Shown: positions 8,355 through 17,660, counted from the stretch's first letter. The stretch is 64,000 nt of DNA from Pararhodobacter sp. (GCA_020832545.1 JAFIEK010000012.1:1-64000), one strand, 5' to 3'. Notes: generated by a model not told the origin, from the sequence alone. Program-made: numbers and translations.

Positions 8355-10082
8355 GTGGGAATGGCGATGCCTGGAAGACAAACCAAAATCACTGCGTCCC
8401 TTTCGCTGGCCCGGCTGCGCGCCTTTGCCCGGCGCGCGGATGGCTCGCTGGCGATCTTTTCGCTGTTTCTGTTCGTCGGCCTTGTGCTGATGGCGGCAGT
8501 CGGCATCGATATCATGCGATATGAGCAGGAGCGCATGCGCCTTCAGGGGGCGACCGACCGGGCGGTGCTGGCGGCAACCTCGCTGCGCCAGACGCAGGAT
8601 GTGGAAACCGTGATCCGCGACTATCTGGCGCGCGAAAACCTGGAACATCTGATTCATACGATCGAAACCGATCAGGGCATCAACTTTCGCGAGGCGCGGG
8701 TCACCACCCGTGGCTCGGTGCCCACCCTGTTGATGCATATGGTCGGCATCGACCAACTGGCGATGGAGGTGATCTCTGCCGCCGAGGAACGGGTGCCCAA
8801 TCTTGAAATCTCGCTTGTGGTGGACCTGTCGGGGTCAATGAACAACTTTAACCGGCTGGAGAACCTTCAGGTTGCAGCCGAAGAATTCATCGAAACCATC
8901 TTCGGGGCCTCGGAGGAGGGCAGCACATCCATGTCGCTGATCCCCTATACCGGGCAGGTCAACGCCGGGCCAGCCATTCTGGACCATTACGACGTGCTGC
9001 ACCGGCAGGAATATTCGCATTGCATCGACTTTGACGCCGCGCATTACACCACCACGGCGCTGCCCACCGGCAGCACGCTGACCGGGGCAGGCCATGGCTT
9101 TCCGTGGGAATCGCCGCCCTATACCGGCTACTACAACGCCAGCAACCCGCTGGTAGCCGGGTTCTATGATTGCCCGGTTGCGCCCGGCAATGCGGGCCTT
9201 GAGATCGTGCCCTTCAGCACCGATCCCCAGCTGCTGATCAACCGGGTGCGCGCGATGCGGGCGCTTGGCGCGACATCGATCGAGATCGGTATGCGCTGGG
9301 GTGTTGCGCTGGTTGACCCCAGTGTACAGCCGATGGCGGCGGCGATGGCGGCGGCCGGCGAGATCCCCGGCACTCTGGCCGACCGCCCTGCCCCGCACGG
9401 CGATCCTGAGACCATGAAGATCGTGGTGCTGATGACCGATGGCGAGAATTTCGAGGAGCGGCGGTTGACGAATGCGGTACGCTCTGGCCCCTCACCGGTG
9501 TGGCGAAACACCAACGATAATTCGCTGGGCACCTATTCGCTCTACAATCCCTCAACCAACCGCTACTGGCACCGGCGTGACGGGTACTGGCATGCGTACC
9601 CCTGGGGCGGGTCAGGTCAGAACTGCACAACGTCCTGCGTGGCCACCAACTGGTGGGGCCAGTGCACAAGCTCGATCGAAACATCGTGCCAATCCATCAG
9701 CTTTGGCAATTCCCGCCAGTTGGACTGGCCTGAGCTGTTCAACCGCACGCAGATGTACTGGGCCGCGCGGCAGATCTTTGCCCCGGCCAACGGCGGAACC
9801 AACACGCAGCAGAACAACTATGCGCGCAACCTGACGCTGAGCTGGCAGAATATCGTGCCCATGAGCACCAAGGATCAGCGTCTTCAGCAGATCTGCAATG
9901 CCGCGCGCGAGGCCGGGATCACCGTGTTCTCGGTTGCCTTCGAGGCCGATACCGGCGGGATCAACGGGTTGCGGCAATGCGCCACGACGCCTGCGCATTT
10001 CTTTGATGTCGAGGGGGTGGAGATCTCCGAGGCCTTCCGTGCAATCGCTTCGCATATCCGCCAGCTGAGGCTGACCGAATGA
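8355..10082 (+). CDS. TadG-like membrane protein with von Willebrand factor A domain
   Basis: A single N-terminal transmembrane segment (IFSLFLFVGLVLMAAVGIDI, about residues 33-55) follows a basic stretch and a DGSLAIF processing-like motif, the layout of TadG/TadE-type pseudopilin-like proteins. A VWA domain follows with the MIDAS motif DLSGSM at about residue 157 and later MTDGEN. A Cys-rich insertion (TTSCVATNWWGQCTSS) lies near residue 420. The start may be this GTG or one of the ATGs at 8361/8367. The stop overlaps the start of the next TadE-like gene. No tadABC or cpa genes are in the window, so a role in Flp pilus assembly is only inferred; it could be a stand-alone envelope adhesin. 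Confidence 0.85.
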   Translation: MGMAMPGRQTKITASLSLARLRAFARRADGSLAIFSLFLFVGLVLMAAVGIDIMRYEQERMRLQGATDRAVLAATSLRQTQDVETVIRDYLARENLEHLIHTIETDQGINFREARVTTRGSVPTLLMHMVGIDQLAMEVISAAEERVPNLEISLVVDLSGSMNNFNRLENLQVAAEEFIETIFGASEEGSTSMSLIPYTGQVNAGPAILDHYDVLHRQEYSHCIDFDAAHYTTTALPTGSTLTGAGHGFPWESPPYTGYYNASNPLVAGFYDCPVAPGNAGLEIVPFSTDPQLLINRVRAMRALGATSIEIGMRWGVALVDPSVQPMAAAMAAAGEIPGTLADRPAPHGDPETMKIVVLMTDGENFEERRLTNAVRSGPSPVWRNTNDNSLGTYSLYNPSTNRYWHRRDGYWHAYPWGGSGQNCTTSCVATNWWGQCTSSIETSCQSISFGNSRQLDWPELFNRTQMYWAARQIFAPANGGTNTQQNNYARNLTLSWQNIVPMSTKDQRLQQICNAAREAGITVFSVAFEADTGGINGLRQCATTPAHFFDVEGVEISEAFRAIASHIRQLRLTE

Positions 10083-10642
10083 GCGCGCGTATCCTCACCT
10101 GCGGCAAACCCGCCACCCGCCGCCACTTCCTGCGCCGCTTCTTTCGCCGTGAGACCGGCAGCGCGACGATTGAGTTTGCGATCTTCGTGCCCGTTGTCAT
10201 GATGATCCTGTTCGCCGGGATCGAGGCGGGGATAATCACCGCACGGCAGGCTATGCTGGAGCGCGGTATGGAATCGACCATGCGCGCGCTGCGGCTGGGC
10301 CGGATTCAGCCGGTGACGCTGGACAGCCTGCGCGAAAACGTCTGCAACAATTCTGTCATGCTGACGAACTGCCGAGAGAATCTGCTGATCGAATTGCGGC
10401 GGCTGGATCCGAACAATGTCGCGCTGCCCGCCGGCAACGCGCCCTGCGTCAACCGCTCGGAAGAAACCGTGCCTGCGGTCAGCCTGACGCCGGGGGTGGA
10501 GCATGACCTGATGCTGGTCCGGCTGTGCCTGATCGTCGACCCGCTGTTTCCGACGTCAGGCCACGGGCTGGGGCTGCCGCTGGACGAGTCAGGCGGGTTC
10601 CGGATGACCGCCGCTTCGGTCTATGTCAATGAACCACGCTAG
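10079..10642 (+). CDS. TadE-like pseudopilin family protein
   Basis: Typical TadE domain at the N-terminus: a basic leader, then ETGSATIEFAIFVPVVMMIL, where Glu at the start of the hydrophobic helix is the hallmark of prepilin-like TadE proteins. The rest (about 130 residues) is predicted extracytoplasmic with three cysteines (NVCNN, TNCREN, APCVN). It starts within the stop of the VWA/TadG gene (ATGA overlap), so translation is probably coupled. It likely is exported and anchored in the inner membrane with a partner of the same cluster. Confidence 0.85.
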   Translation: MSARILTCGKPATRRHFLRRFFRRETGSATIEFAIFVPVVMMILFAGIEAGIITARQAMLERGMESTMRALRLGRIQPVTLDSLRENVCNNSVMLTNCRENLLIELRRLDPNNVALPAGNAPCVNRSEETVPAVSLTPGVEHDLMLVRLCLIVDPLFPTSGHGLGLPLDESGGFRMTAASVYVNEPR

Positions 10643-10652
10643 GGGCAGGCTC

Positions 10653-11285
10653 ATGCGAACACAAAACACCCCCCGCCCTGCCGCCACATGGCTGCGCACG
10701 TTGCACGGCTGGCTTGCCGATACGCGCGGCGCGCTCACCCTTGAAGCGGTGATCGTGGTGCCCGTTCTGATCATGTCCTTTCTGGCGCTTCTGATCTTTT
10801 ATGACGCCTTTCGCATGCAGAAGGTCAATGTGACGGCCAGCTACACGCTGTCGGACCTGATCTCGCGCAAGGTGGACCCGGTCACCCCCGGCTATCTGGA
10901 GGGGCTGCACAACATCTATGACTATATCACCCGCGCCACCCATCCCACCAGCCTGCGGGTGTCCAGCGTCTACTGGAACGTGCTGGAAGAGGAATATCAG
11001 GTCGTCTGGTCGTATGGAACGCGCAATGGCACGCCGCTGAGCTCCGCAGAACTCAACGAAGCCGCCGATCGACTGCCGATCATCCCGCGTGCCGATACGG
11101 TGATCCTGATGGAAGCGCGGATGCACTACAGCGCTCCGATCGTCGAGTCGCTCGGCAACCAGACCTTCGCGCATTTTGTCGTGACCCGCCCGCGTTTCGC
11201 GCCGCAGATCGTCTTTTTGCCGGATAGCGGCGGGCAGATCGCGCTGACCCCCTGCCAGCAGGGGCATGTCGCCTGCGGCTGGTAA
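10653..11285 (+). CDS. TadE-like pseudopilin family protein
   Basis: Second TadE-like protein: DTRGALTLEAVIVVPVLIMS gives the Glu-containing start of the hydrophobic helix, followed by an extracytoplasmic domain of about 150 residues. An upstream in-frame ATG at 10623 would overlap the previous gene, but AGGGG at 10641-10645 sits 7 bases before the ATG at 10653, so that start is preferred (210 aa). Two late cysteines (LTPCQQGHVACGW) may pair. The three genes 8355-11285 form one operon without the pilus motor or secretin genes. Confidence 0.83.
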   Translation: MRTQNTPRPAATWLRTLHGWLADTRGALTLEAVIVVPVLIMSFLALLIFYDAFRMQKVNVTASYTLSDLISRKVDPVTPGYLEGLHNIYDYITRATHPTSLRVSSVYWNVLEEEYQVVWSYGTRNGTPLSSAELNEAADRLPIIPRADTVILMEARMHYSAPIVESLGNQTFAHFVVTRPRFAPQIVFLPDSGGQIALTPCQQGHVACGW

Positions 11286-11315
11286 GAGTGCCTTGGTGCC
11301 GCGCAAGCGGCGCGA

Positions 11316-11924
11316 TCAGGGTGTGACGGCCTTGCGGACCATATCAACATGGATGTCTTCTACCCGGTCACGGCTTAACCGCCCGCCCTCGCGAAACCAG
11401 GTATTGACCCCGTTGAGCATGGCAATGATCGCCAGCGCCGCCAGCTTGCTGTCAGGCAAAACCATACTGCCCTCGGCCTGACCAGCGCGCAAAATCGTCT
11501 CCAGCTCGGTTTCATACTGGCGGCGCAGCCCCTCGATCACCGCGAAATTATCGGGCGTAAGGTTGCGCAGTTCCATGTATGAGATGAAGACCGCGTCCCG
11601 GCGTGCGGCGTGAAAGCGGATATGAAAGCGCGCGAAATGCTCCAGCCGGTCCAGCGCGGTCTGCGGGTTCGCGCCCTGCCCGGCCTTGGCAAGACTGTCC
11701 TGCCAGGCAGTCAGCAAAGCCTCCATATGGTCGCGCATCAGATCAAACAGCAGGCTCTGCTTGTCATCGATATAAAGATACAGCGCCCCGGCTTGCACCC
11801 CAATCTCGGCCGCGATCTGGCGCATCGACACGGCAGCAAAGCCATGACGCGCAAACAAGATCAGCGCCGCGTCGCGCAGACGCGGGCCGGTGATTTCTGC
11901 GCGGGAACCGGGTTTTCGGGCCAT
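11316..11924 (-). CDS. TetR family transcriptional regulator
   Basis: N-terminal helix-turn-helix typical of TetR: LRDAALILFARHGFAAVSMR, QIAAEIGVQAGALYLYIDDK, with FDLMRDHME following. The C-terminal ligand domain (about residues 75-195) has no recognisable signature. The 202-residue length is normal. It converges on the TadE-like operon and its 5' side faces the small lipoprotein gene; the target is not evident. From the YLYIDDK variant, a fatty-acid or acyl-CoA responsive subgroup is possible but this is a guess. Confidence 0.9.
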   Translation of the reverse strand: MARKPGSRAEITGPRLRDAALILFARHGFAAVSMRQIAAEIGVQAGALYLYIDDKQSLLFDLMRDHMEALLTAWQDSLAKAGQGANPQTALDRLEHFARFHIRFHAARRDAVFISYMELRNLTPDNFAVIEGLRRQYETELETILRAGQAEGSMVLPDSKLAALAIIAMLNGVNTWFREGGRLSRDRVEDIHVDMVRKAVTP

Positions 11925-12100
11925 GGCGCAGCATGGAATGAACGAGCGTTCAATTCAAGCCCTGATCCCGTGACAGAAACCCTGTCAGGACCCGTGTCTG
12001 CGCCCGTGTCTGCGCCCATGTCTGCGCCCGAGCCGATGAAACCGCTTTTCTCGCCGCCGCACCCGGCCTAAAGTGCCCCAGCCGCAACCGGAACACCGCC

Positions 12101-12451
12101 ATGCCCGCCACGTCACACACCGCCGCCCCCAGCCGCTCATCGCGCCGGAATGTTACGGCTCTGGCGATTCCGGCACAGGTGATTCCGGCACTGGGCATGG
12201 CGCTTTCACTTGCGCTGGCCGCCTGCTCACCCGCCACTGATGACCTCACCCCGCGCCTGCTGAGCCCGCAAGAGCTGCACAGCGCCACTGAGAGCGCGCG
12301 GACCGCCGCACCCGCCCCCGCCGGCGCATTGGAATCCCGCGCCGCCGCGCTGCGCGCCCGCGCCGCCGCGCAGCGCAGCCAGACCGGGGCTGCACCTGAA
12401 AATGACGATCTGCGCCGCCGCGCGCAGCGTCTGGCCCCCGCGCAGCAATAA
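12101..12451 (+). CDS. Small putative lipoprotein
   Basis: Encodes up to 116 residues with a lipobox LALAAC; the more convincing signal peptide begins at the internal ATG at 12197 (MALSLALAAC), giving 84 residues. After the cysteine the protein is Ala/Arg/Gln rich and low in complexity (repeats of AAALRARAAAQR), consistent with a helical periplasmic tether. I do not recognise a family. It precedes hom by about 120 bp. Confidence 0.55.
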   Translation: MPATSHTAAPSRSSRRNVTALAIPAQVIPALGMALSLALAACSPATDDLTPRLLSPQELHSATESARTAAPAPAGALESRAAALRARAAAQRSQTGAAPENDDLRRRAQRLAPAQQ

Positions 12452-12568
12452 ACGGCGGCAAGTGGCGGGCAGGACGCATTGCACCCGCCCCGCTGACAGG
12501 CTAACTGTTTCGCGAACACGCGCGTGCGGCTGAACCGGGTTGCGCGCCGTCGCAGCCGGAGAACCTTG

Positions 12569-13855
12569 ATGAATACCCCCCTCCGCCTTGGCATCGCCGG
12601 TCTGGGCACCGTCGGTATTGGCGTCGTGAAGATTGTGCAGACACATGGCGAAATGCTTGCCCGGCGCGCCGGGCGCGCGATCGAGATTGTCGCCGTTTCG
12701 GCCAGTTCGCGCACCAAGAAACGCAGCGCCGATATCTCGGCCTACGCTTGGGAGGATGACCCGGTCGCGCTGGGTCGGCGCGATGATGTCGATCTGGTGC
12801 TTGAGCTGATTGGCGGCGAGAACGGCACCGCCAAGGCGCTGGCAGAAACCGCGATTGCCAATGGCAAGGATGTGGTCACCGCCAACAAGGCGCTTCTGGC
12901 CCATCACGGCCATGCGCTGGCGCTGGCGGCGGAAGCGCAGGGCCGGGCGCTGCGATTTGAAGCGGCGGTGGCTGGGGGTATCCCGGTGATCAAGGCGCTG
13001 ACCGAGGGGCTGGCAGGGAACCGGATCGAGCGGGTGATGGGGGTTATGAACGGCACCTGCAACTATATCCTGACCCGGATGGAGGCGACCGGACAGGGCT
13101 ATAACGCGCTCTTTGAAGAATGTGCGCGGCTGGGCTTTCTGGAGGCCGACCCCAACCTTGATGTCGGCGGGATCGATGCGGGCCACAAGCTCAGCCTGCT
13201 GGCTGCCATCGCCTTTGGCACGCAAGTGAAGTTCAGCGCAGTGGAGCTGCAAGGCATCACCGATATCTCGCTCGATGATATCCGGCTGGCACGAGACATG
13301 GGCTTTTCCATCAAACTGCTGGGCGTCGCACAGATGACCGGGCGCGGGCTGGAGCAGCGCATGACGCCCTGTCTGGTGCCCGAAGCCCACCCGCTGGGCC
13401 AGTTGGACGGCGGCACCAATATGGTGGTGATCGAGGGCGACAGCGTCGGCCAGATTGTGCTGCGCGGCGCGGGCGCGGGCGAAGGCCCCACCGCCAGCGC
13501 AGTGATGGGCGATGTGATCGACATCGCCCGTGGCTTCCGCCTGCCCACCTTTGGCGCGCCCGCCGACACGCTGATCGAAGCACCCGCCGCCGTGGTCTCA
13601 TCCGCCGCACCCTGGTATCTGCGCATGGTGCTCTTGGACAAGCCCGGCGCGCTGGCCAAGATCGCCACCGCACTGGGCGATGCCGGGATCTCGATCGACC
13701 GGATGCGGCAATATTCGCATGATGGCGCGCATGCGCCGGTGCTGATTGTCACCCACAAGGCCGCCAGCGACGATATCCGCCATGCTCTGGACCGGTTTGC
13801 CGCCACCGGCGTGCTGGTGGAAGAGCCGGTGGCGATGCGGATCGAAGAGGTCTGA
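12569..13855 (+). CDS. hom: Homoserine dehydrogenase
   Basis: Reduces aspartate semialdehyde to homoserine, the branch point to threonine and methionine. NAD(P) Rossmann motif GIAGLGTVGIG at residues 7-17, then TANKALLAHHG, MNGTCNYIL and EADPNLDVGGIDAGHK (catalytic Lys/Asp region). A C-terminal ACT domain begins at about residue 350 (LRMVLLDKPGALAKI), the usual site of threonine feedback. Start chosen at the ATG with GGAGAA 5 bases upstream (428 aa); the frame is open further upstream but without a good ribosome site. Followed by glpX and recJ, an order I know from Rhodobacterales. Confidence 0.95.
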   Translation: MNTPLRLGIAGLGTVGIGVVKIVQTHGEMLARRAGRAIEIVAVSASSRTKKRSADISAYAWEDDPVALGRRDDVDLVLELIGGENGTAKALAETAIANGKDVVTANKALLAHHGHALALAAEAQGRALRFEAAVAGGIPVIKALTEGLAGNRIERVMGVMNGTCNYILTRMEATGQGYNALFEECARLGFLEADPNLDVGGIDAGHKLSLLAAIAFGTQVKFSAVELQGITDISLDDIRLARDMGFSIKLLGVAQMTGRGLEQRMTPCLVPEAHPLGQLDGGTNMVVIEGDSVGQIVLRGAGAGEGPTASAVMGDVIDIARGFRLPTFGAPADTLIEAPAAVVSSAAPWYLRMVLLDKPGALAKIATALGDAGISIDRMRQYSHDGAHAPVLIVTHKAASDDIRHALDRFAATGVLVEEPVAMRIEEV

Positions 13856-13877
13856 GCGCGCCGCGTCTGGCCCGTGT

Positions 13878-13999
<122 letters not shown>

Positions 14000-14026
14000 G
14001 GGGATATTTTCGGACACAAAATGAAG
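14000..14026 (+). repeat. Dispersed intergenic element, copy A
   Basis: Core GGGGATATTTTCG followed by GACACAAAATGAAG, directly downstream of hom and the poly-G tract. The same core occurs at 57663, 57704 (inverted) and 61043. The trailing GAAGCCTCCGG is also found immediately before the core at 61031, as if the element had rotated flanks. All copies lie between genes, next to GC-rich hairpins. Confidence 0.8.
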
Positions 14027-14119
14027 CCTCCGGGCCGCGTCTGGCCCTGGCCTGCAGACTTGGCGGCGCCAGTGCGATTGGTTAGAAGGTGTCGAGCCGT
14101 TCGCTGAAAGGACCATGCG

Positions 14120-15085
14120 ATGCCCGAAATGCCCGAGTTTCATGACCGGTTGCTGTCACTGGGACTGGCCCGCGTGTCCGAGGCGGCCGCTTTGGCCTCG
14201 GCCGATTTTGTCGGACGCGGCGACGAGAAAGCCGCCGATCAGGCCGCCGTCAATGCGATGCGCGAGCAGTTGAACATGCTCGATATCAATGGCGTCGTGG
14301 TGATCGGCGAGGGCGAGCGTGATGAGGCGCCGATGCTGTTCATCGGCGAGGAGGTCGGCAACGGCAATGGCCCCGCGGTGGACATTGCGCTAGACCCGCT
14401 GGAGGGCACCACGCTGACCGCCAAGGACATGCCCAACGCACTGACCGTGATCGCCATGGCCCCGCGCGGCACGCTGTTGCATGCGCCCGATGTCTACATG
14501 GACAAGCTGGCGATCGGCCCCGGATTTGCCCCCGACACCGTGACGCTGGACATGCCCCCCGCCGAGCGGGTGCGCGCGCTGGCTTGTGCCAAGGGCTGCC
14601 GCAATGAAGATATCACCGTGTGCATTCTGGAGCGTCCGCGCCATGAAAACCTGATCCGGGATGTGCGCTCGACCGGGGCCGCGATCCGGCTGATCACCGA
14701 TGGGGATGTGGCGGGCGTGATCCATTGCGCCGAAGCCGAGATGACGGGTATCGACATGTATATGGGCTCTGGCGGCGCGCCCGAGGGGGTGCTGGCCGCC
14801 GCCGCGTTGAAGTGTATGGGCGGGCAGATCTATGGCCGGCTGGAGTTTTACAACGACGATGAACGCGCCCGCGCCGCAAAAGCCGGGATCACCGACCTGA
14901 CCCGGGTCTATACGCGCGATGATATGGTCACCGCGGATGTGATCTTTGCCGCGACCGGGGTCACCGACGGCTCGATCCTGTCAGGCATGAAGCGCGAGCC
15001 CGGCTGGCTGACCACCGAGACGCTGCTGATGCGCTCAAAGACCCACTCGGTGCGCCGCATGACCTATCGAACGCCGGTGAAATGA
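14120..15085 (+). CDS. glpX: Class II fructose-1,6-bisphosphatase
   Basis: Hydrolyses fructose 1,6-bisphosphate to fructose 6-phosphate in gluconeogenesis and, where present, the Calvin cycle. Class II signatures are clear: DFVGRGDEKAADQAAVNAMR, VIGEGERDEAPMLFIGEEVG and DIALDPLEGTTLTAKDMPNA with the acidic metal ligands. The 321-residue length is typical. The stop overlaps the recJ start by 4 bases (ATGA), so the two are translationally coupled. The promoter may be within the unreliable poly-G region. Confidence 0.95.
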   Translation: MPEMPEFHDRLLSLGLARVSEAAALASADFVGRGDEKAADQAAVNAMREQLNMLDINGVVVIGEGERDEAPMLFIGEEVGNGNGPAVDIALDPLEGTTLTAKDMPNALTVIAMAPRGTLLHAPDVYMDKLAIGPGFAPDTVTLDMPPAERVRALACAKGCRNEDITVCILERPRHENLIRDVRSTGAAIRLITDGDVAGVIHCAEAEMTGIDMYMGSGGAPEGVLAAAALKCMGGQIYGRLEFYNDDERARAAKAGITDLTRVYTRDDMVTADVIFAATGVTDGSILSGMKREPGWLTTETLLMRSKTHSVRRMTYRTPVK

Positions 15086-16836
15086 GCGCGGGCATCGCCG
15101 ATTATCTGGGCATCGCGCGATCGCTGACCGGGCGGCGCTGGGTCGGCCCCGGTCTGGAGCACGAGCGCCAGGCCGAGGCACTGGCGCAGGCCACCCGCCT
15201 GCCGCCCGCGCTTTGCGCGGTGCTGGCACGCCGCGCTGTCACCCCTGATCAGGCGGCAGATTTTCTGGCCCCCTCGCTGCGCGCGCTGCTGCCTGACCCG
15301 ATGACCCTGCGCGACATGGAACCGGCAGCCGAGCGGCTGTTGTCAGCGCTGAAACGGCGCGAAAAGATCGCCGTTTTTGCCGATTACGATGTCGATGGCG
15401 GGGCCTCGGCCGCGCTGATGCTGACCTGGCTGCGCGCGATGGGACATGATGCGACCCTCTATATCCCGGACCGAATTGAAGAGGGCTATGGCCCCAATGA
15501 TGCCGCCATGGCCGCGCTGGCGCAAGACCACGCGCTGATCGTCTGTGTGGATTGCGGCACCCTCAGCCACGGCCCGATTGCGGCAGCCAAAGGGGCGGAT
15601 GTGGTGGTGCTGGACCACCATCTGGGGTCTGAAACGCTGCCCGCCGCGCTGGCCGTGGTCAACCCCAACCGACAGGACGAGCCCGGTGATCTGGGCCATC
15701 TGTGTGCCGCAGGGGTGGTCTTTCTGCTGCTGGTAGAGCTGAACCGCAGGCTGCGCGGGCAAGGCACCCAGGGCCCGGACCTGATGGCCATGCTGGACCT
15801 TGTGGCACTGGCCACGGTCGCCGATGTCGCACCGCTGATCGGTGTCAACCGGGCGTTCGTGCGACAGGGACTGAAGGTCATGGGCGCGCGCCAGCGCCCC
15901 GGCCTGCGCGCGCTGGCCGATGTGGCACGTATAGATCAGGCCCCCAGCCCCTATCATCTGGGGTTCGTTCTGGGCCCGCGTGTCAATGCCGGGGGCCGGA
16001 TCGGCGCCGCCGATCTGGGCGCGCGGCTTCTGTCGACCACCAGTGCCGCCGAGGCGCTGCAACTGGCGCAGCAACTGGATGCGCTCAATGAAGAACGCCG
16101 CGCTGTCGAGGCGCTGGTGCGCGAAGAAGCGCTGGCACAGGCAGAGCGACGCGGCGTGGACGGCCCGCTGGTCTGGGCGGCGGGCGAAGGCTGGCACCCC
16201 GGCGTGATCGGCATTGTCGCCGCGCGCCTGAAAGAGGCCACCAACCGCCCCGCCGTGGTCATCGCGCTCGATGGGGCCGAGGGCAAGGGCTCGGGCCGTT
16301 CGGTCAGCGGGGTTGATCTGGGGGCCTCGGTGCAGCGGTTGGCGGCGGAGGGATTACTGGTGAAGGGCGGCGGGCACCGGATGGCCGCCGGGCTGACGGT
16401 GGTCACCGACCGGCTAGAGGAGGCGATGTCACGTCTGTCCGAACTTCTGGCGCGGCAGGGCGCGGGCCTGGGCGGGGCCGCGGATCTGCGGCTGGACGGG
16501 CTGATGATGCCCGGAGCCGCCACGCCCGAGCTGATCGAGGCGCTGGACCAGGCAGGACCCTTCGGGCAGGCCGCCCCTGCCCCGCGTTTTGTGTTTCCGT
16601 CGATGCGGATCACCAGCGCCCGGCGGATCGGCACCAACCACCTGCGGCTGCGCTTTGGCGACACCGGCGGCCCGCAACTGGAGGGCGTGGCCTTCGGGGC
16701 CTTCGACACGCCCCTTGGCCCGGCACTGGAGCAGACCGGGCGCGGGCTGTTTCACCTTGCCGGACGGCTGGAAATCAACAGCTACGGGGGCCGCAACACG
16801 GTGCAACTGCGCCTTGATGACGCCGCCCCGGCCTGA
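15082..16836 (+). CDS. recJ: Single-stranded-DNA-specific exonuclease RecJ
   Basis: 5'-3' ssDNA exonuclease used in recombination, mismatch and base-excision repair. DHH phosphoesterase motifs are present: AVFADYDVDGGAS (motif I), VCVDCGT, VVVLDHHLGSE (motif III) and the DHHA1 motif GGHRMAAGL in the C-terminal half, followed by an OB-type domain. Length of 584 residues is normal. It starts inside the glpX stop codon. Confidence 0.95.
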   Translation: MSAGIADYLGIARSLTGRRWVGPGLEHERQAEALAQATRLPPALCAVLARRAVTPDQAADFLAPSLRALLPDPMTLRDMEPAAERLLSALKRREKIAVFADYDVDGGASAALMLTWLRAMGHDATLYIPDRIEEGYGPNDAAMAALAQDHALIVCVDCGTLSHGPIAAAKGADVVVLDHHLGSETLPAALAVVNPNRQDEPGDLGHLCAAGVVFLLLVELNRRLRGQGTQGPDLMAMLDLVALATVADVAPLIGVNRAFVRQGLKVMGARQRPGLRALADVARIDQAPSPYHLGFVLGPRVNAGGRIGAADLGARLLSTTSAAEALQLAQQLDALNEERRAVEALVREEALAQAERRGVDGPLVWAAGEGWHPGVIGIVAARLKEATNRPAVVIALDGAEGKGSGRSVSGVDLGASVQRLAAEGLLVKGGGHRMAAGLTVVTDRLEEAMSRLSELLARQGAGLGGAADLRLDGLMMPGAATPELIEALDQAGPFGQAAPAPRFVFPSMRITSARRIGTNHLRLRFGDTGGPQLEGVAFGAFDTPLGPALEQTGRGLFHLAGRLEINSYGGRNTVQLRLDDAAPA

Positions 16837-16838
16837 TT

Positions 16839-16879
16839 TTCCGACCCCGCCGGAAGCCGTTGCCGGGCGGCGGAAAAAA
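16839..16879 (+). terminator. Imperfect inverted repeat after recJ
   Basis: TTTTCCG and CCGCCGG upstream can pair with CCGGGCGG and GGAAAAAA downstream (with bulges), just after the recJ stop. It could act as a terminator in either direction; the stem is imperfect, so the call is tentative. Confidence 0.35.
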
Positions 16880-16904
16880 TCACCGCGCGAGCGTCAAAAC
16901 CCCC

Positions 16905-16933
16905 TTGCGCCCGCAACGCCGCTGGCCTAAACA
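16905..16933 (+). promoter_or_regulatory. Candidate sigma-70 promoter for tRNA-Glu
   Basis: TTGCGC (16905-16910) and TAAACA (16928-16933) are separated by 17 bp, about 18 bases upstream of the mature tRNA 5' end. Spacing and position suit a housekeeping promoter of a stable RNA gene. Confidence 0.5.
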
Positions 16934-16951
16934 CCGCCTCACGCCAAACGC

Positions 16952-17026
16952 GGCCCGTTCGTCTATCGGTTAGGACGCCAGGTTTTCAACCTGGAAAGAG
17001 GGGTTCGATTCCCCTACGGGCTGCCA
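16952..17026 (+). tRNA. tRNA-Glu (anticodon TTC)
   Basis: A full cloverleaf can be folded: acceptor stem GGCCCGT/ACGGGCT (with one G-U pair), anticodon stem CCAGG/CCTGG enclosing TTTTCAA with anticodon TTC at 16985-16987, T arm GGGG-TTCGATT-CCCC, and an encoded CCA end. I looked for a second copy of its 3' end downstream, which would mark an integrated element, and saw none up to 20.2 kb. Confidence 0.97.
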
Positions 17027-17369
17027 TTTGTCCAACATTGCTGTAAGTTTGAATATCTTGCGGACGGCTTGTAGACTCGCTCACAGGTCGCGTTCAGGCG
17101 AATGTTGTTCGACTCTCCGCCTGTAACTCCTGCCTATACGCAAGAATGCAAAACGCGCCGTCCCGGCCTGACATCAACCCTCTACTCGCGCCCGCCAGTC
17201 AAAGCGCGGCGGTATGGGACTGTGTTCTTGGCACGCTCCAGTCCGACGCCGATAACCGGCACCCCGCTCACTAAGAAACGCCGCAGACGGGCCGCGTCAA
17301 CGTCGAAGCTTTCCCAGCGCTACACTGCACCGTCATTCCGCCAGTGCCTCGGCCAGATCGGTGGCAAAG
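17027..17369. other. Non-coding stretch with probable gene debris
   Basis: About 340 bp after tRNA-Glu without a supportable gene. On the minus strand one frame reads a protein-like piece (RWESFDVDAARLRRFLVSG then VPVIGVGLERAKNTVPYRR, about 17195-17320), bounded by stops and without a start, which looks like the tail of a decayed gene. GC content is lower than in the flanking core genes. Confidence 0.4.
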
Positions 17370-17660
17370 TCATGCGGTAGTGACGCTGTGCCCACGTCGG
17401 GCGAGGAAAGCCGTCTTGAGGTCCTCCGCGCCAAGATTGCGTTCCAACATGCCCCTCTGCGCATCCAGCCGCAGGCGCTCTGGATGCTCGACAAGATGAG
17501 GCACATAAGCACTGAGGAAGACAACTGCCGGGCCACCTTCATGATCGGTATGATCTGCGAAGATCGTTTCCGGCATATCGACAACGTCGCCCCAGCCTCG
17601 CAGAAGAAGGGCGGCGAAAATCGCCTCCTTGTCTTCTCGTCCTCAGACAAGCTCAGCCAT
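17370..17660 (-). pseudogene. Small ORF interrupted by a stop codon, next to an SDR gene
   Basis: An ATG at 17660 overlaps the stop of the SDR gene (ATGGCTGA), as coupled genes do, but after five codons (MAELV) there is an in-frame TGA at 17643-17645. The same frame then stays open for 90 codons with protein-like content (EAIFAALLLRGWGDVVDMPE, PHLVEHPERLRLDAQRGMLE) to 17370. Translation from an internal ATG at 17576 would give 68 residues. A second frame (17333-17650) fits the first and last few residues better (LSEDEK; LPHDFATDLAEALAE), so frameshifts are also possible. Family unknown. Either a decayed gene or a sequence error. Confidence 0.4.

Noticed and set aside
12227-13390. 387-codon minus-strand frame over hom
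   Set aside because: Antisense shadow of a well-supported homoserine dehydrogenase.
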